Both the position numbers and the translations under genes were made by a program. 64,000 nt of DNA from Ctenosaura bakeri. Its lineage: Eukaryota; Chordata; Lepidosauria; Squamata; Iguanidae. Positions 47,042 through 56,890 of this stretch are shown piece by piece. The first letter of the stretch is position 1; each line of letters begins with the position of its first letter. The notes beneath the pieces are model-generated. The model ran no database searches and was not told the origin of the DNA. It saw nothing but the letters and a program-made list of their open reading frames with translations. The DNA lies in the NCBI GenBank assembly GCA_948474755.1, contig CAOLHI010000353.1, positions 310,001 to 374,000 of the forward strand. Reading direction: 5' to 3'.

Positions 47042-47330
47042 TGGGTGTCTGGGGAGTGGAGGATGTCTGCCCCTGGCATGGCTACTGTCACCAGTGCCAT
47101 GGGCTCTACAGTACTCACCCCTGGGCTTTTAAAACACTTCCTGGGTGTGAGGATGGGATCTCCAATTCCCCCACAGTGCCCTCTGAGGACCTGAGCTGGC
47201 TGACCTGCCCACTCTGGAGGCCTCTCAGGGCCACATGGGAAGGCCAAGTACAGGGGGAGAGCAATCTCTGGGTGCCTGGGGAGTGGAGGATGTCTGCCCA
47301 TGGCATGGCTACTGTTGCCAGCATGATGTT
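47042..47330. repeat. Pair of direct repeats inside the long family H element
   Basis: 'tgggtgtctggggagtggaggatgtctgcccctggcatggctactg' at 47,042 recurs at 47,270 with two or three changes, 228 bp apart. Confidence 0.75.
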
Positions 47331-47786
47331 AATGGCTAATAAAGATGTTGTTTTTTCACAGTAACTGCATTTGTGCGGTACCTTTGCTGCTACTAAGAAA
47401 TGCCTCTGTCAGCTGGCCTCTACTGAAAGGAAGAAGAAGCCACAGGGAGAGGGTAAAGATCAGTTTTTATTGGGAAACAACAAAAAGCAACATTTATTAG
47501 CAAAGTATATAAAAGGAGAACATGAATAACCCTAAGCATTACATGTATTAGCCAACTCTCATGATGGCTTTAAATTTTTAACTTTGGACCACTAACAACT
47601 TGAGTAGATATGTTCTGAAGTCAAACTGAACAGTTTTCAGTTGTGCCCAGGGACTGCTGGAGTGACTGCAGGTCCCATTAGGCTCATAGAGTGTTTCCTG
47701 AGGTAGGAAGGCCTGCAGCTTCCATCATGCCTGTGTGCCAGATGGACAGCCTGCTCAACTGCAGTATATATGATGCTTTCTGCTGT

Positions 47787-47862
47787 TGGGGAGGATGCCT
47801 TCAAAGTACATTGTAGAATCCATGAAGTCCCCGGTCAGGCGGAAGGAGGTGCAGCCAAATAC
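47787..47862 (-). other. Possible terminal exon remnant in the long family H element
   Basis: On the minus strand CTTTTCCTTCTTTTTAG (a good acceptor) is followed by an open run of about 35 codons, VFGCTSFRLTGDFMDSTMYF and then EGILPNSRKHHIYCS, to a stop. The minus-strand polyadenylation signals lie about 300 nt further on. The peptide is not recognised; support is only the splice-like context. Confidence 0.25.
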
Positions 47863-47899
47863 CTAAAAAGAAGGAAAAGACACAAAGAATTTTTGTTTT

Positions 47900-48560
47900 G
47901 AAGTGACTGCAGGTCTCATGAGGCTTGCAGAGTGCATAGCAGGGAAGGTCTTCATGTGGAGGGGCATCTTGACTGGTCTGTAAGGGGGAGAGGGGTGGGT
48001 GAGGGGAGGTCAGTGGAGGTTTTGAAGGAGGTTGGAGTGACTGCATGTCACATGAAGCTTGCAGAGCTCATAGCAGGTGGTCTTTGTGCAGTGGGGCAAA
48101 ATGGGAAGTTTCCAGTGGGGAAATGTGTGGGTCAGGGGAGGTTAGTTGATGTTTTCGGGATGACTTTGAGGGACTGCAGGTCCCATGCGGCTGGCAGAAT
48201 GCATAGTGAGGTGTTCCTTTTTGCAGCAGGGCATATTTGGCAGAGAGTGTGTGTATGTGGGGGGATTCTGTTGGCCAAGGGAAGGCAATGGAATATGTAT
48301 TTTTGGGGGAGGGATTTGAGTGAGCGGGGGTTGTTGGCCAAGGGAGGGTGGTGGATGTTTTTGAGGAGAGATTTGAGCAACTGCAGGTCCCACAAGGCTG
48401 GCAGAGTGCATTGCGGGGTGGTCCTTTTTGCAGTGGGGCATGTTTGCCAGTTGAGGGGCGGTATGGGTGGGTGAGGAGAAGGGAGAGGAGGGAAGGGGAG
48501 TGGTGTGTTTTAGGGGGGTTCTGAGCGACCGCAGCTCCCGTGAGATTTGGAAACATTTAC
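47900..48560. repeat. Degenerate minisatellite, units of about 130-200 bp
   Basis: The core 'ctgcaggtcccatgaggctggcagagtgcatag' with 'tttttgcagtggggcat' recurs at about 47,908, 48,041, 48,174, 48,378 and in part 48,529; a first partial copy is near 47,661. Long open frames across it on both strands come from the repeat and look non-coding. Confidence 0.75.
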
Positions 48561-49081
48561 TTGGGGAAAGGCTGAAGCTCCCAACATCCATGTGAGCAGC
48601 CAGAATGCCTGAAGTGACCGTCACCCAGCCCACCCCTCCCCCTAAAAATTAGCTCAGTGAGATGAGGGTTCCTAAGTTCCACAAGGATTGATTTATTTGA
48701 TTTATTAGGATTGCCACTTTCTCCCTGCTTTTCTTCTCCTCCACCATTTCTCACATGAAGGAAAAATGGCGACAACCTCTGCTTTGGAGGGCAGGGACAA
48801 AGCAGGACAGAAAGTGATGGAGGGACAAGCTGGGCACACCCTCAATCTGCCCATTCCTGCAAGAAAGCGCTTTAATGGTTCCACATGTAGTTATAGAAAC
48901 ATAGTAGAAGTGGTTTGGGGAAGTGAAAATGCATTTTTTCCATTGCTTAAATACAACACTTTAGCGACATGGAAAGGTGCACCAGCAACTTCACGTCCAC
49001 TTGATAGTGACGACGTTGTGTGGAGGCACTTCTCCTCAAGCCGTCGCAGCTATGCAATGATTACACCATGCGGAAAGGGCC

Positions 49082-49084
49082 TTA
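49082..49084. repeat. TTA target-site duplication, right
   Basis: Second copy of the TTA next to the long family H element. Confidence 0.6.
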
Positions 49085-49791
49085 ATTTTCTTGAGTATTA
49101 AATCCACAATCTCCTTTTGCTCTGTCATTAATGGTCACTAGACTTCTTTGTGTAAAGGGCTCTGAACTGTAGTGTCAATGTGAAGTATTGTGAATGAACA
49201 TCACTATTATCCATTTTAGCTTTTCATTTGGTTATAGAGGTTTGCAAAATAGAGAGGGTTTTTTCTCCCTAAACATTTGTGAGCTTCAGAAAAAGATTAA
49301 ATCATGAAAGGTCACATTAGTTTGGGTAACTGAATTTTGGTTGGAAGTGAGAAACATAAAATCACCTATTTGACTGGCTGGAGATGATAAAAGAAAAGTT
49401 TTTTTTAAAAAAAAAGAGAGAGAGGGTTAGAGAGAGAGAGAAAGAGAAAGAAATTAAATGAGCCATAGGAAAGAGAAAAGGTCAAAGTCTTGGAAGAAAA
49501 GAAGAGTCAGTGCTACTGAAACCAGAAAATCAGCTGAAAGGATTGCAACAAGGACAACGAGGCATATCTTGGCTGGTTTTTATCTCTAGTTTTATTATCC
49601 AATTGCTAAACTGGGGAACTTCAGATTTTAAAACCTTTTTCTTCCTGTCATTTTTCTTCAAAGATCTTTAGACCTTGTTATTTGCATGTTAGGGTCACTT
49701 TTTCCATTTGCTGTTGGTACCCATGCTACATCTAGAAGCCATTATGACATCTTAGAAGACAAAAGGAGGTGATTGTTGATTGGAGGGTTGA
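49085..49791. other. Spacer
   Basis: Contains short (GA)n runs at about 49,415-49,450. No gene recognised. Confidence 0.4.
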
Positions 49792-49875
49792 TTCCTTCCT
49801 TCCTTCCTTCCTTCCTTCCTTCCTTCCTTCCTTCCTTCCTTCCTTCCTTCCTTCCTCCCTTCCTTCCTTCCTTTC
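49792..49875. repeat. (TTCC)n microsatellite
   Basis: About 20 TTCC units, with small interruptions at the 3' side. The minus-strand KEGR-repeat frame is a product of it. Confidence 0.97.
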
Positions 49876-49932
49876 TTTTTGAGGTGCTCTGCACACTTCT
49901 TGAATACATTGTTTAAGTAGTGGTGTGTCTTG

Positions 49933-50362
49933 GGCCCTTTCCGCACCTTACCTTTGTCGTGGCAGTGGGAGGCGGCGCTCGCACGAGCAGCCGTTTGTGT
50001 GAGCCACTCACAGCAGCCCTTCTGTCTCCTGCAGCTGTTTGCCAGTCACGCGAGCATCGCGCGAACACCCCACCCCTTCCTTCCGCAGTGCAGCCTGGGA
50101 ACTGTAAACTGCGCTGGGGGAGGAAGCGCGACCTGCCCACTCGTCCGACGTACCGCATGCAGGTAAGTGTGCTAGGGCCCCGGGAGCATTGTGCGACCAC
50201 GCAGTATTTTCTGTTCCCAGCCGAAAATAATAAAATGTGTGCTCGTCCCGCTTTAGGCTCATGAGCGTTGCGTGAATGGGAGTGCGTCATACAGACCAAT
50301 GCTCCCATTCACGCGATGCTTAAGGGGCCCTCGTGCTACAGAACCTGCGTGCGAAAAGGTCC
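49933..50362. mobile_element. Family H MITE with TTG duplication
   Basis: GGCCCTTTCCGCACCTTACC to GCGTGCGAAAAGGTCC, with TTG at 49,930-49,932 and 50,363-50,365. 430 bp, CpG-rich. It carries the 'tccgcagtgcagcctgggaactgtaaactgcgctgggggaggaagcg' centre also found in inverted sense at 5,260-5,300. Confidence 0.85.
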
Positions 50363-50589
50363 TTGGTTGGGAGTGGAGCTAGCAGCCATTAACTCTCTAT
50401 ATAGCTCCTGCATTGGTTTCTGGAGCTTGTCCAGCAGAAAAGTAAAATAGGCATTTGTGTGGGTGTTTTGTGGGGAGATCTAGTGAGTTGTGCAACTACA
50501 TATACATGGTGATGAACATGGATGATGATTCAGTTGTTGTAGTAAAGTATGACATCCTTGTCATTTTTTGATTTCTTACCAGAAGATTT

Positions 50590-51190
50590 GTGGGGCTGTA
50601 CCTGAAGCAAGTGCAAGCCGGTTACCCTTCTGGAACAGAAGATGCAGCAACTTGAGGCCCATGTAGCTACACTTCAATTTGTCCTTAAAAAAAAAGAGAG
50701 AGAGAATAAGGAAGACCCTCCTGGAAGCACAAGACATACTGGATGCCTTAAGGGAGGGACACATTTCCCATACACACAAGGCAAATACTTGGAAAAATGT
50801 GACTCCCAGAAGCAGAATTATCAAGAACCATGTTGCAATCTGGAAGCTACATAACTGAAATTCTCCCCTTAACCACTGATTAGAAGGCACAAGAATGGGG
50901 ACAACGGTCTCATTTCTTAGAAGACATGGAGGTGACCTTGGAGGATTGTATGGATGGAAGGTATTGTGTCAGTTATTGTGTCAGTTCCCAGAGAAAAAGA
51001 TATGTGTGGTGTTGGTAGTTGATTCTTTGTTGAAAGGTGTTGATAATATGAGATATGTTCAAGAGATATGTTCTCTTCCAGGAGGGAAGACTCATGATAT
51101 TACAGGGGGACTGACAAAAATTTATCAAGCCCATCAACCGTTAGCATTTCCTTCTGATCCACACTGGAAAAAAGGTTCTGCAAGGTAAAG
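50590..51190 (+). pseudogene. CR1-type LINE ORF1 relic (coiled coil and esterase-like part)
   Basis: Two plus-strand pieces. The first (50,642-50,854) has a coiled-coil start, MQQLEAHVATLQFVLKKKE, like the QLEARVAELEA segment of CR1/L2 ORF1. The second (50,895-51,188) has VVLVVDSLLKGV...EICSLPGGKTHDIT, resembling the VVGDSLLRGTE...REVCCLPGAxxxDVT block of the ORF1 GDSL-type esterase domain. Here the Gly before Asp-Ser is replaced, and the pieces lie in different frames, so it is inactive. It may be the 5' part of the same dead element as 52,386 and 54,245. Confidence 0.65.
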
Positions 51191-51885
51191 TTTTCAGTAT
51201 ATTGCAAGATACTATGAGGCCCCTTCCATCAAAATTCTTTCTCTATCCAACTTTCCTTGGCTTTCTTTTTCCTTGTATGGTTTATGACACTGCTTGATTT
51301 CTTCTGTGTGTCTCTTAATTTCCAATAAAATACTCTTTTAGCTTTTAACTGGAGTCCTCTCTACAGTTAGTACTGGCATACACAAGTGAAAAGATTCTGG
51401 CATTACCCTCCTCTTTCAGGCCTTCTTTGAGCTAATAATTCCCCAAGTCCTAAATTGATGCTGACACCACTTGTGGACCTCAAATTCCCCCTTTTTACCT
51501 TTTACAGAAACAGTGCCATCCAAAAAGATTTGGATTATTGGACCATGGTCTCTGTTTAGGACATCTGGCAAGAAATTGAATTTACCTCATAGTGGTTAGT
51601 GGTTAGTAAGAACACATTTGCTAGCAGTCTCACAAATCTTCTCAGGGGCACTTTAAGATGAATTGCGTGAAGGAGTGAGACAGAATTCGAGAGAGTAGAG
51701 GTTCACCAAGGACTAGGGGGGAAAAACTTCAAAGGTGAATGTGGCCAATAGTACAAGACATGAGTGTGTGGGGAAAAAACCCTCAAGAAATCAGTGGGAC
51801 AGAATGGCTCATGGTCTTAAATATCTCTGTACTAATCCACATGTTAAAAGTATGGTAAATAAGATGAATTTGAATTCTTAACACA
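51191..51885. other. Spacer or decayed LINE sequence
   Basis: No motif recognised. It would fall between ORF1 and ORF2 if the CR1 pieces belong to one element. Confidence 0.3.
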
Positions 51886-52064
51886 GGCCATTTCTGCACT
51901 AACCTGTTCTAGCACTATTATTCTACTTTCAACATCCTGTGGAATCCTGGGGTTTGCAATTTCAGGAGGGGCCAGCCGGCTCCTCTCGAAACTGCAAACC
52001 CCAGGATTCCATAGGATGTTGAAAGTGGAATAATAGTGCTAGAACAGGCTTGTGTGGAAATGGC
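51886..52064. mobile_element. Family P palindromic transposon, near-perfect hairpin
   Basis: GGCCATTTCTGCACTAACCTG to GTGTGGAAATGGC. Arms of about 75 bp are nearly perfect reverse complements (CATCCTGTGGAATCCTGGGG and CCCCAGGATTCCATAGGATG) around an AGGGGCCAGCCGGCTCCTCT loop. The following SINE abuts it. Confidence 0.85.
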
Positions 52065-52290
52065 TATGGTGCAGTGGTTAAATGCCAATACTGCAGCCAC
52101 AAGGATGTGAGTTCAATCCTGCTGGGCTCCTGGTTGACTCAGCCTTCCATCCTCCCGCAAGTCAGTAAAATGAGTACCCAGCTTGTTGGGGGCAATTAGT
52201 TAACACATTGTAAATTGCTTAGAGAGCACTTAGCTGGTAAGTGGTATAGAAATACACATGCTAGTGCTAGCTAGTGCTAGAAAGCAAACT
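52065..52290 (+). mobile_element. tRNA-derived SINE (second type), plus orientation
   Basis: 'tggtgcagtggttaaatgccaatactgcagcc...tgagttcaatcctgctggg' holds the tRNA-like A and B boxes, followed by 'ggttgactcagccttccatcctcccgcaagtcagtaaaatgagtacccagcttgttgggggcaatt' and the tail 'ttgtaaattgcttagagagca...aagtggtatagaaatac'. The same SINE occurs in reverse at 61,925-62,145. Confidence 0.8.
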
Positions 52291-52385
52291 TGATTTAATA
52301 GGCCTTACTGGAACCTGGTGCAATGTGTCTCATGATTAGAAAGCAGTGATAGAGGGATATAACTTATTCCAAGAAAATAGACCAA

Positions 52386-52619
52386 ATGGGAAAGGAAGAA
52401 AGAAGAAGGATTATCATATATGTCAAGAATGTGCACATCTGTGAAGAGATCCATGACTTAAAGTATGGAAAACAAGTAGTAAACCAGGTAGTGAAACACA
52501 GACATCTAGCTCTTCTAAATGAATTCAAATTTAAAGAGTTGGATGAACTGCACCCAAGAGTACTAAAGCAACTTGCAGATGTAATCTCAGAGCTACTGGC
52601 TGGCACTAAAGATTTGTAA
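52386..52619 (+). pseudogene. CR1-type LINE ORF2 fragment before the reverse transcriptase
   Basis: A 77-codon frame whose end reads FKELDELHPRVLKQLADVIS, matching the (G)PDxLHPRVLKELADVIS motif that precedes the CR1/L2 reverse transcriptase. The preceding residues are not recognisable. It ends at a stop within the motif region. Confidence 0.6.
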
Positions 52620-53329
52620 CCTAAAGTTACAGATCAGTATCTGCTCTAAATTCAGTAAGGCTACATAGTCTTACAGTAAAATTATGCAAATATCTCCCCA
52701 GCTCATCTCAACAGCCAACAGCTGCATTGGGTGAATGAGGTGTATTCAGTTGCTGATCACATTGCAAGGATGATGATACTTTAGCCCTTCCCACCACTCA
52801 GCAAGTTTGTGACAATCAAAGGGAGGACCACTGTCTTAATTCCTTTATGAAGTATCACCCACCCACTCCTTGGTTAACACCTGAACGGATATCCTTTACC
52901 TGCTGCAGTTCCTGGATGTTGACATGAGCTGGTGTATGTGTGCATTATATGTACATATCCAAATAGGCAATGTAGAATACTGGGGACTGTCAATAATCTT
53001 TGTGAATTCTTGGACAACAGGGTTTACATTTTATTCCCAGACTGCGTTTGCTACATTTCAGCTGCCTATTAATGCTACCATGTTTCTTCATTGATTGCCA
53101 TTTCCAGAGTAAAACACTGTGTAATTATCTGATTGTAAATGTTCCATTCCTTTCCACTTTATTTGGTTCAAGTAGGGCTGTGCCTATGTGTTCCACTTCT
53201 TGTTTTACAATTTCTAGCTTTCTGTGATTTGTGCTTCTTACTTTCCATGTTCCTTCTACATACATTATGCAGCTTTGACTTTTCCTTTCATCTTTGCATA
53301 TATTAGCTGCTGAACATCCTTTTGTCTTA
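52620..53329. other. Spacer or decayed repeat
   Basis: No gene recognised. Some text may belong to the following unclassified repeat. Confidence 0.3.
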
Positions 53330-53760
53330 AGTCATTAGAGACAGTGCTTCTTGTACTTATCCTTTGCTATTCTCTCTTAGCTAGTTCTGTACCTTCTGAC
53401 CTGGGTGTTTCATCTTCTAGCACTATCTCTTGTTTCACTTTCGATTGTTTCATCATAAGGTTTTCAAGGTGGAAAACTTCAGTCCTTTTTTGATACAGCA
53501 CTAACTCCTTCAGAGCTAGTTGTGGTACCACTGCTATTGTATCTGAGATATCCTCTACCAGCGTCAGCACTTATTACTGCTGCTGCCCAGTAGCTGCTTA
53601 ACACCCTTAGTCTGGCTCTTCAGCAAAAGCCTATCTGATTTGGGAAACCCTACCTGAAGCATTGCTACCATCAGCATAGTCTCTTACCTCACAGGAGCAT
53701 GCAATCCCACCATAATGTAAAGTTAGCATCAAAGTGAACTACCATATTAAGAGGGGTAGG
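53330..53760 (-). repeat. Unclassified dispersed repeat, shared with 59.7-60.25 kb
   Basis: 'ggtaccactgctattgtatctgagatatcctctaccagcgtcagcac' and 'cccagtagctgcttaacacccttagtctg' match 60,007-60,110 ('ggtgccactgccattgtctctgagagatcctccatcagtgt', 'cccagtacctgcatggcacgtttagcctg'). On the minus strand part of it is open (MLTLVEDISDTIAVVPQL type), also in the other copy (GGTLMEDLSETMAVAP), suggesting an old coding repeat such as a retroelement. The family is unknown to me. Confidence 0.55.
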
Positions 53761-54020
53761 AAATACCCCAGAGGACAGGATCACAACTCAAAATGACCTA
53801 GGCAGATTGTGGAGCTGGGGTAAAACTAACAAAATGAATTTTAACCAGGATAAACTGAAAACTTCTACATCTAGGCAGGAACAATGAAATGTACAAATAT
53901 CAGATTGGTGACACCTGCCTTGAAAGCAGTACTGTGCAAAAGAGGATCTCCTGGTCTCAGTAGACCATAAACTAAACATGAGGTAACAATGTGATGTACT
54001 GTATCCAACTAGAATGCATA

Positions 54021-54324
54021 ATAATGATCTCTCTAAGCTGTTTTCCACAGGATTCAGTTTCCAGACTTTTGATCATCTTGGTTGCCCTTCTTTGGACACA
54101 TTTCAGCTTGACAATATAACCCTTGTAATGTGTTATCCAAAACTAGATACAGTATTACTGTATTAGTACTGTATTACTAGATACTGTATTACAGTATCTG
54201 GTTTTGGATAACACATTTCAAGAGTTATATTGTCAAGTTGAAATGTGTTCCAAAGAAGGGCAACCAAGATGATCAAAAGTCTGGAAACCAAATCCTATGG
54301 AAAACAGCTTAGAGAGATCATTAT
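54021..54324. repeat. Long imperfect palindrome of CR1-type sequence
   Basis: The left arm (54,021-about 54,165) and right arm (about 54,180-54,324) are inverted copies: ATAATGATCTCTCTAAGC pairs with GCTTAGAGAGATCATTAT, and CCAGACTTTTGATCATCTTG with CAAGATGATCAAAAGTCTGG. The centre is an AT-rich run of GTATTACTGTATTAGTACTG units. The right arm continues into a CR1 3' end. Confidence 0.85.
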
Positions 54325-54640
54325 GTTTTGTTTGGAGAAGGAAAGAGTTAGAGATTATATAATAGTCATCTTTAAATATAAGAAAGAATGTCATGCAGAA
54401 GATGCAGTGTATTTATTTTCTTCTGTTCCAGAAACTGGAACATGAAGCAATGGATTCAAACTACATGAAAAGCTACAAGAAGAACTTCTTTCCTGTAAGA
54501 GCTGTTCAGCAGTAGAATAAGCTGCTTTGGAAGCTGGTTGGGGTGGGGATCTTTCAGAAGTGCTTTAGTTGGGTATTCCCACATGAGAAGGAGTTGACCT
54601 AGATGACCTATCAGGTCCTCTCCAGATCCATGAATTTATG
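54245..54640 (+). mobile_element. CR1-type LINE 3' region
   Basis: 'gtgttccaaagaagggcaaccaagatgatcaaaag' (end of ORF2 to 3'UTR in this group), then 'gaagcaatggattcaaactacatgaaaagctac', 'gaacttctttcctgtaagagctgttcagcagtagaat', 'gagttgacctagatgacctatcaggtcctctccag' and a final 'catgaatttatgatcccatgat' octamer-like end. Not functional. Confidence 0.8.
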
Positions 54641-55010
54641 ATCCCATGATAATATAAAGGAGATACTTTAGACCTAGAAAATCGGGAGTTGAGCAGAGAG
54701 AGCCAGAAAAATAAACCTTCAATGTGGACAGAATGGAACAGGCCAGTGGAAGTGTATACCAGGAGAGAGGTGGGTGCAAAATGTTACTGGTTTTCCCTTG
54801 TACTACCTGTATCATGGTGGTCCATGATAATTTTTGTTAAGTTTAGATTTTTTTGGAGGGAGGAGGAATTCCTATCCAATTTGTAATTCAGCTAAAATAA
54901 AGTACTTGGATCCAAATCGAAATACTGTGTTCCTTCACAAAATCCAATCAACTGTGTCAGTTCAGACTAGACTGGGAGGTGTGTGTAGTATTTTGATGTA
55001 ATGTAACACA
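54641..55010. other. Spacer
   Basis: No gene or repeat recognised. Confidence 0.35.
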
Positions 55011-55180
55011 ATACTTTGATGATTTTTAACATCTTTTGCCTGATGAAGAAGCCCATTGATCATCAGAATTTGCAAAACATATTTTATGCATTGTGGTTGT
55101 CCAGTAAATGATGCCATTAAGTGTCCAATAAATGCATCACTCTTTTGTGGACTTTGGATTTTGTTGTAATACTTTATAAA
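55011..55180. repeat. Unclassified element end, shared with 56,765-56,890
   Basis: 'gatgatttttaacatcttttgcctgatgaagaagccca' followed by a 'tggttgtccagtaaat' / 'ccaataaatgcatc' tail and 'ggattttgttgtaat'. The copy at 56,765 has the same order. Confidence 0.55.
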
Positions 55181-55324
55181 AGAGAAGATGAACAAAAGAG
55201 AGGTTATTAATTATAATAAATGCAAGTGGTGCTTTTTTTAAAAAAAGTTCTGTAATGGGAAAGGACAAATAATAGAAGTTGTATATCCTTTAAAATTTGT
55301 GAAAGAACCTTAACTGCACTTTTT

Positions 55325-55930
55325 GTTGTTCTTGTTAACTGCCATCAAGTTGACTTTGACTTATGGTGACCCTATGGATAGAGACTCTTCAAGTCAACCT
55401 AGTATCAACCACCTGCTAGGGTCTTACGGATTCAGGACCATGACTTCCTTGATTGCGTCTGATTGAGTCTATCCATCTGTAATGTGGTCTTCCTCTTTTC
55501 TGACTGCCTTCTAACTTAGCAAGCATCATTGGCTTTTCTAGCGAGTCATGTCTTTTCATGATATGGCAAAAATATAACAGCCTCAGTTTGGCTTCCACGG
55601 AGAAATCAGGCTCAGTTTGCTCTAGGACCCATTCATTTGTTTTTTTTAGCAGTCCAGAGTATCTGTAGAATTCTTCTCCAGCACTACATTTCATATGAGT
55701 TGATTTTCTTCCTATCAGCTTTCTTCATGGTCCAGCTTTCACAACCATACATAGAAATTGGAAATATGATGGCATGGGCAACCCTAACTTCAGTATTTAG
55801 TTATATATCTTTACATGTCAAGATTGTGTCTAGTTCTCTCCGAGCTTTCCTTCCAAGTCCTAGTCTTCTGATTTCTTGACTGAAGTTTCCATTCTGATTA
55901 ATCACTGAGCCAATCTATGGAAAATCTTGC
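55325..55930 (-). pseudogene. RTE-BovB LINE, C-terminal part of ORF2 and 3' end
   Basis: The minus-strand frame at 55,416-55,694 includes EFYRYSGLLKKTNEWVLEQT, then LRLLYFCHIMKRHDSLEKPMML, then KLEGSQKRGRPHYRWIDSI, the well-known C-terminal block of BovB (WVxEQxxPExSLEAKxxxLxLxYFGHIMRRxDSLEKxxMLGKxEGxRxRGRPxxRWxDSI). Upstream sequence to about 55,930 continues the domain in other frames; 55,325-55,410 resembles the BovB 3' end also seen in Sauria SINE tails ('gccatcaagttgactttgacttatggtgaccctat'). BovB is abundant in squamates and known for horizontal transfer. This is an old 5'-truncated copy. Confidence 0.88.
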
Positions 55931-56764
55931 ACTTACAGCATCTAAAAAGATGGCATTGAATCAACAGCTCTGTGGGAAGATGATGTTTCTCGCAGTATAT
56001 CTTGTACTTGGCTGCAAATCTCATGAAACCACTGCATCAATCTAAGGAGAGAAAGAATAATGTTTCAGTCATATTGTTGATGGAAAGCCAGGCCTGTGCA
56101 ACTCATAATGTAGCTCTTCAACCATAATTGGTGTCTTAATTTTTTTTTTTATTTTATTGGTTACTTGTAAGTGCAAATTTAAGTTATTAAGCAACTCTAA
56201 TTAGAAATACAAACTTTTTTTTTTTGTACTTGACAGTCTTGATGAAAATAACATTTGCAAACCTCCCAAGACTTGTTGAAGAAAATTCATAAGGTTGCTT
56301 TGAATATACTGAATTTTCATGCAAGAGGGAAAAGGCTAACAAGAGGAAGCAATGGACTAGGACTTAATTCTTTAAGGTTTTTTTTACTTCCAACAAAGAT
56401 AAAACTCTTTCACTTGGACTATAGTTGGCAAGGTTTATCTATACAGAACCTAAACATTTTTTTCCAGATGTAACAGTACAGGGATTAATTAAGAAATTCA
56501 AGGAAAGAAAGGGGCAATTAGCTTTGCATAGGATGGAACAGCCTGGACCTCCAGAGAAGATTTTGTTGCAGTAGTTGTTAATGGAGTTGAATTTTTATTA
56601 CCTATCTTTTATTTCACTTTGTCCACAGTCCTCACATGGCCAAGAAGGTGAATGGTCTCTGCCTACATTGACATCCCCTAGATCATCTTAAATTGACAAC
56701 AGAAATAACATCTGAGACAAAATGTAGGCCTGTTACTCTAATGGTATTACTTTTCTTCTGCTGG
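55931..56764. other. AT-rich spacer
   Basis: Long T runs at 56,140-56,155 and 56,215-56,225. No gene recognised. Confidence 0.35.
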
Positions 56765-56890
56765 ATGATTTTTAACATTTTTGCCTGATGAAGAAGCCAA
56801 TGCAGTTTTGAAAGTTTCATGTATTTTCTGCTTTTTGGTTGGCCAATAAAAGTATGTTGTGGGTGTGTCTGTGTATTTTTGATTTTGTTG
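56765..56890. repeat. Unclassified element end, second copy
   Basis: 'gatgatttttaacatttttgcctgatgaagaagccaatgcag', 'tttggttggccaataaaagtatg' and 'tttttgattttgttgcat', matching 55,011-55,180 in the same orientation. Confidence 0.55.

Larger units (their letters stand above)
46724..49081. mobile_element. Long family H DNA transposon, 2.36 kb (possible Harbinger-like deletion derivative)
   Basis: Starts GGCCCTTTCTGCACAAG and ends CATGCGGAAAGGGCC, the terminal inverted repeats of the family H MITEs, with TTA on both sides. The middle has polyadenylation signals facing each other: AATAAA at 47,338-47,343 on plus, and two on minus (complements of 47,466-47,471 and 47,493-47,498). Two convergent genes (transposase and Myb-like protein) are typical of PIF/Harbinger elements, and 3-bp TWA-like duplications fit too; this assignment is inference. 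I recognise no transposase domain, so most of the genes would be lost. Alternatively, two unrelated MITE ends flank the region by chance. Confidence 0.6.

Noticed and set aside
47932..48633. Frames of 160-180 codons on both strands
   Set aside because: They follow the minisatellite inside the long transposon; the peptides merely repeat the nucleotide unit.
49752..49946. KEGR-repeat protein frame on the minus strand
   Set aside because: Direct translation of the (TTCC)n microsatellite.
52065..52290. tRNA gene
   Set aside because: A- and B-box-like text is followed by a SINE body and tail, and the cloverleaf is not maintained; the copy at 61,925 shows it is a dispersed SINE.
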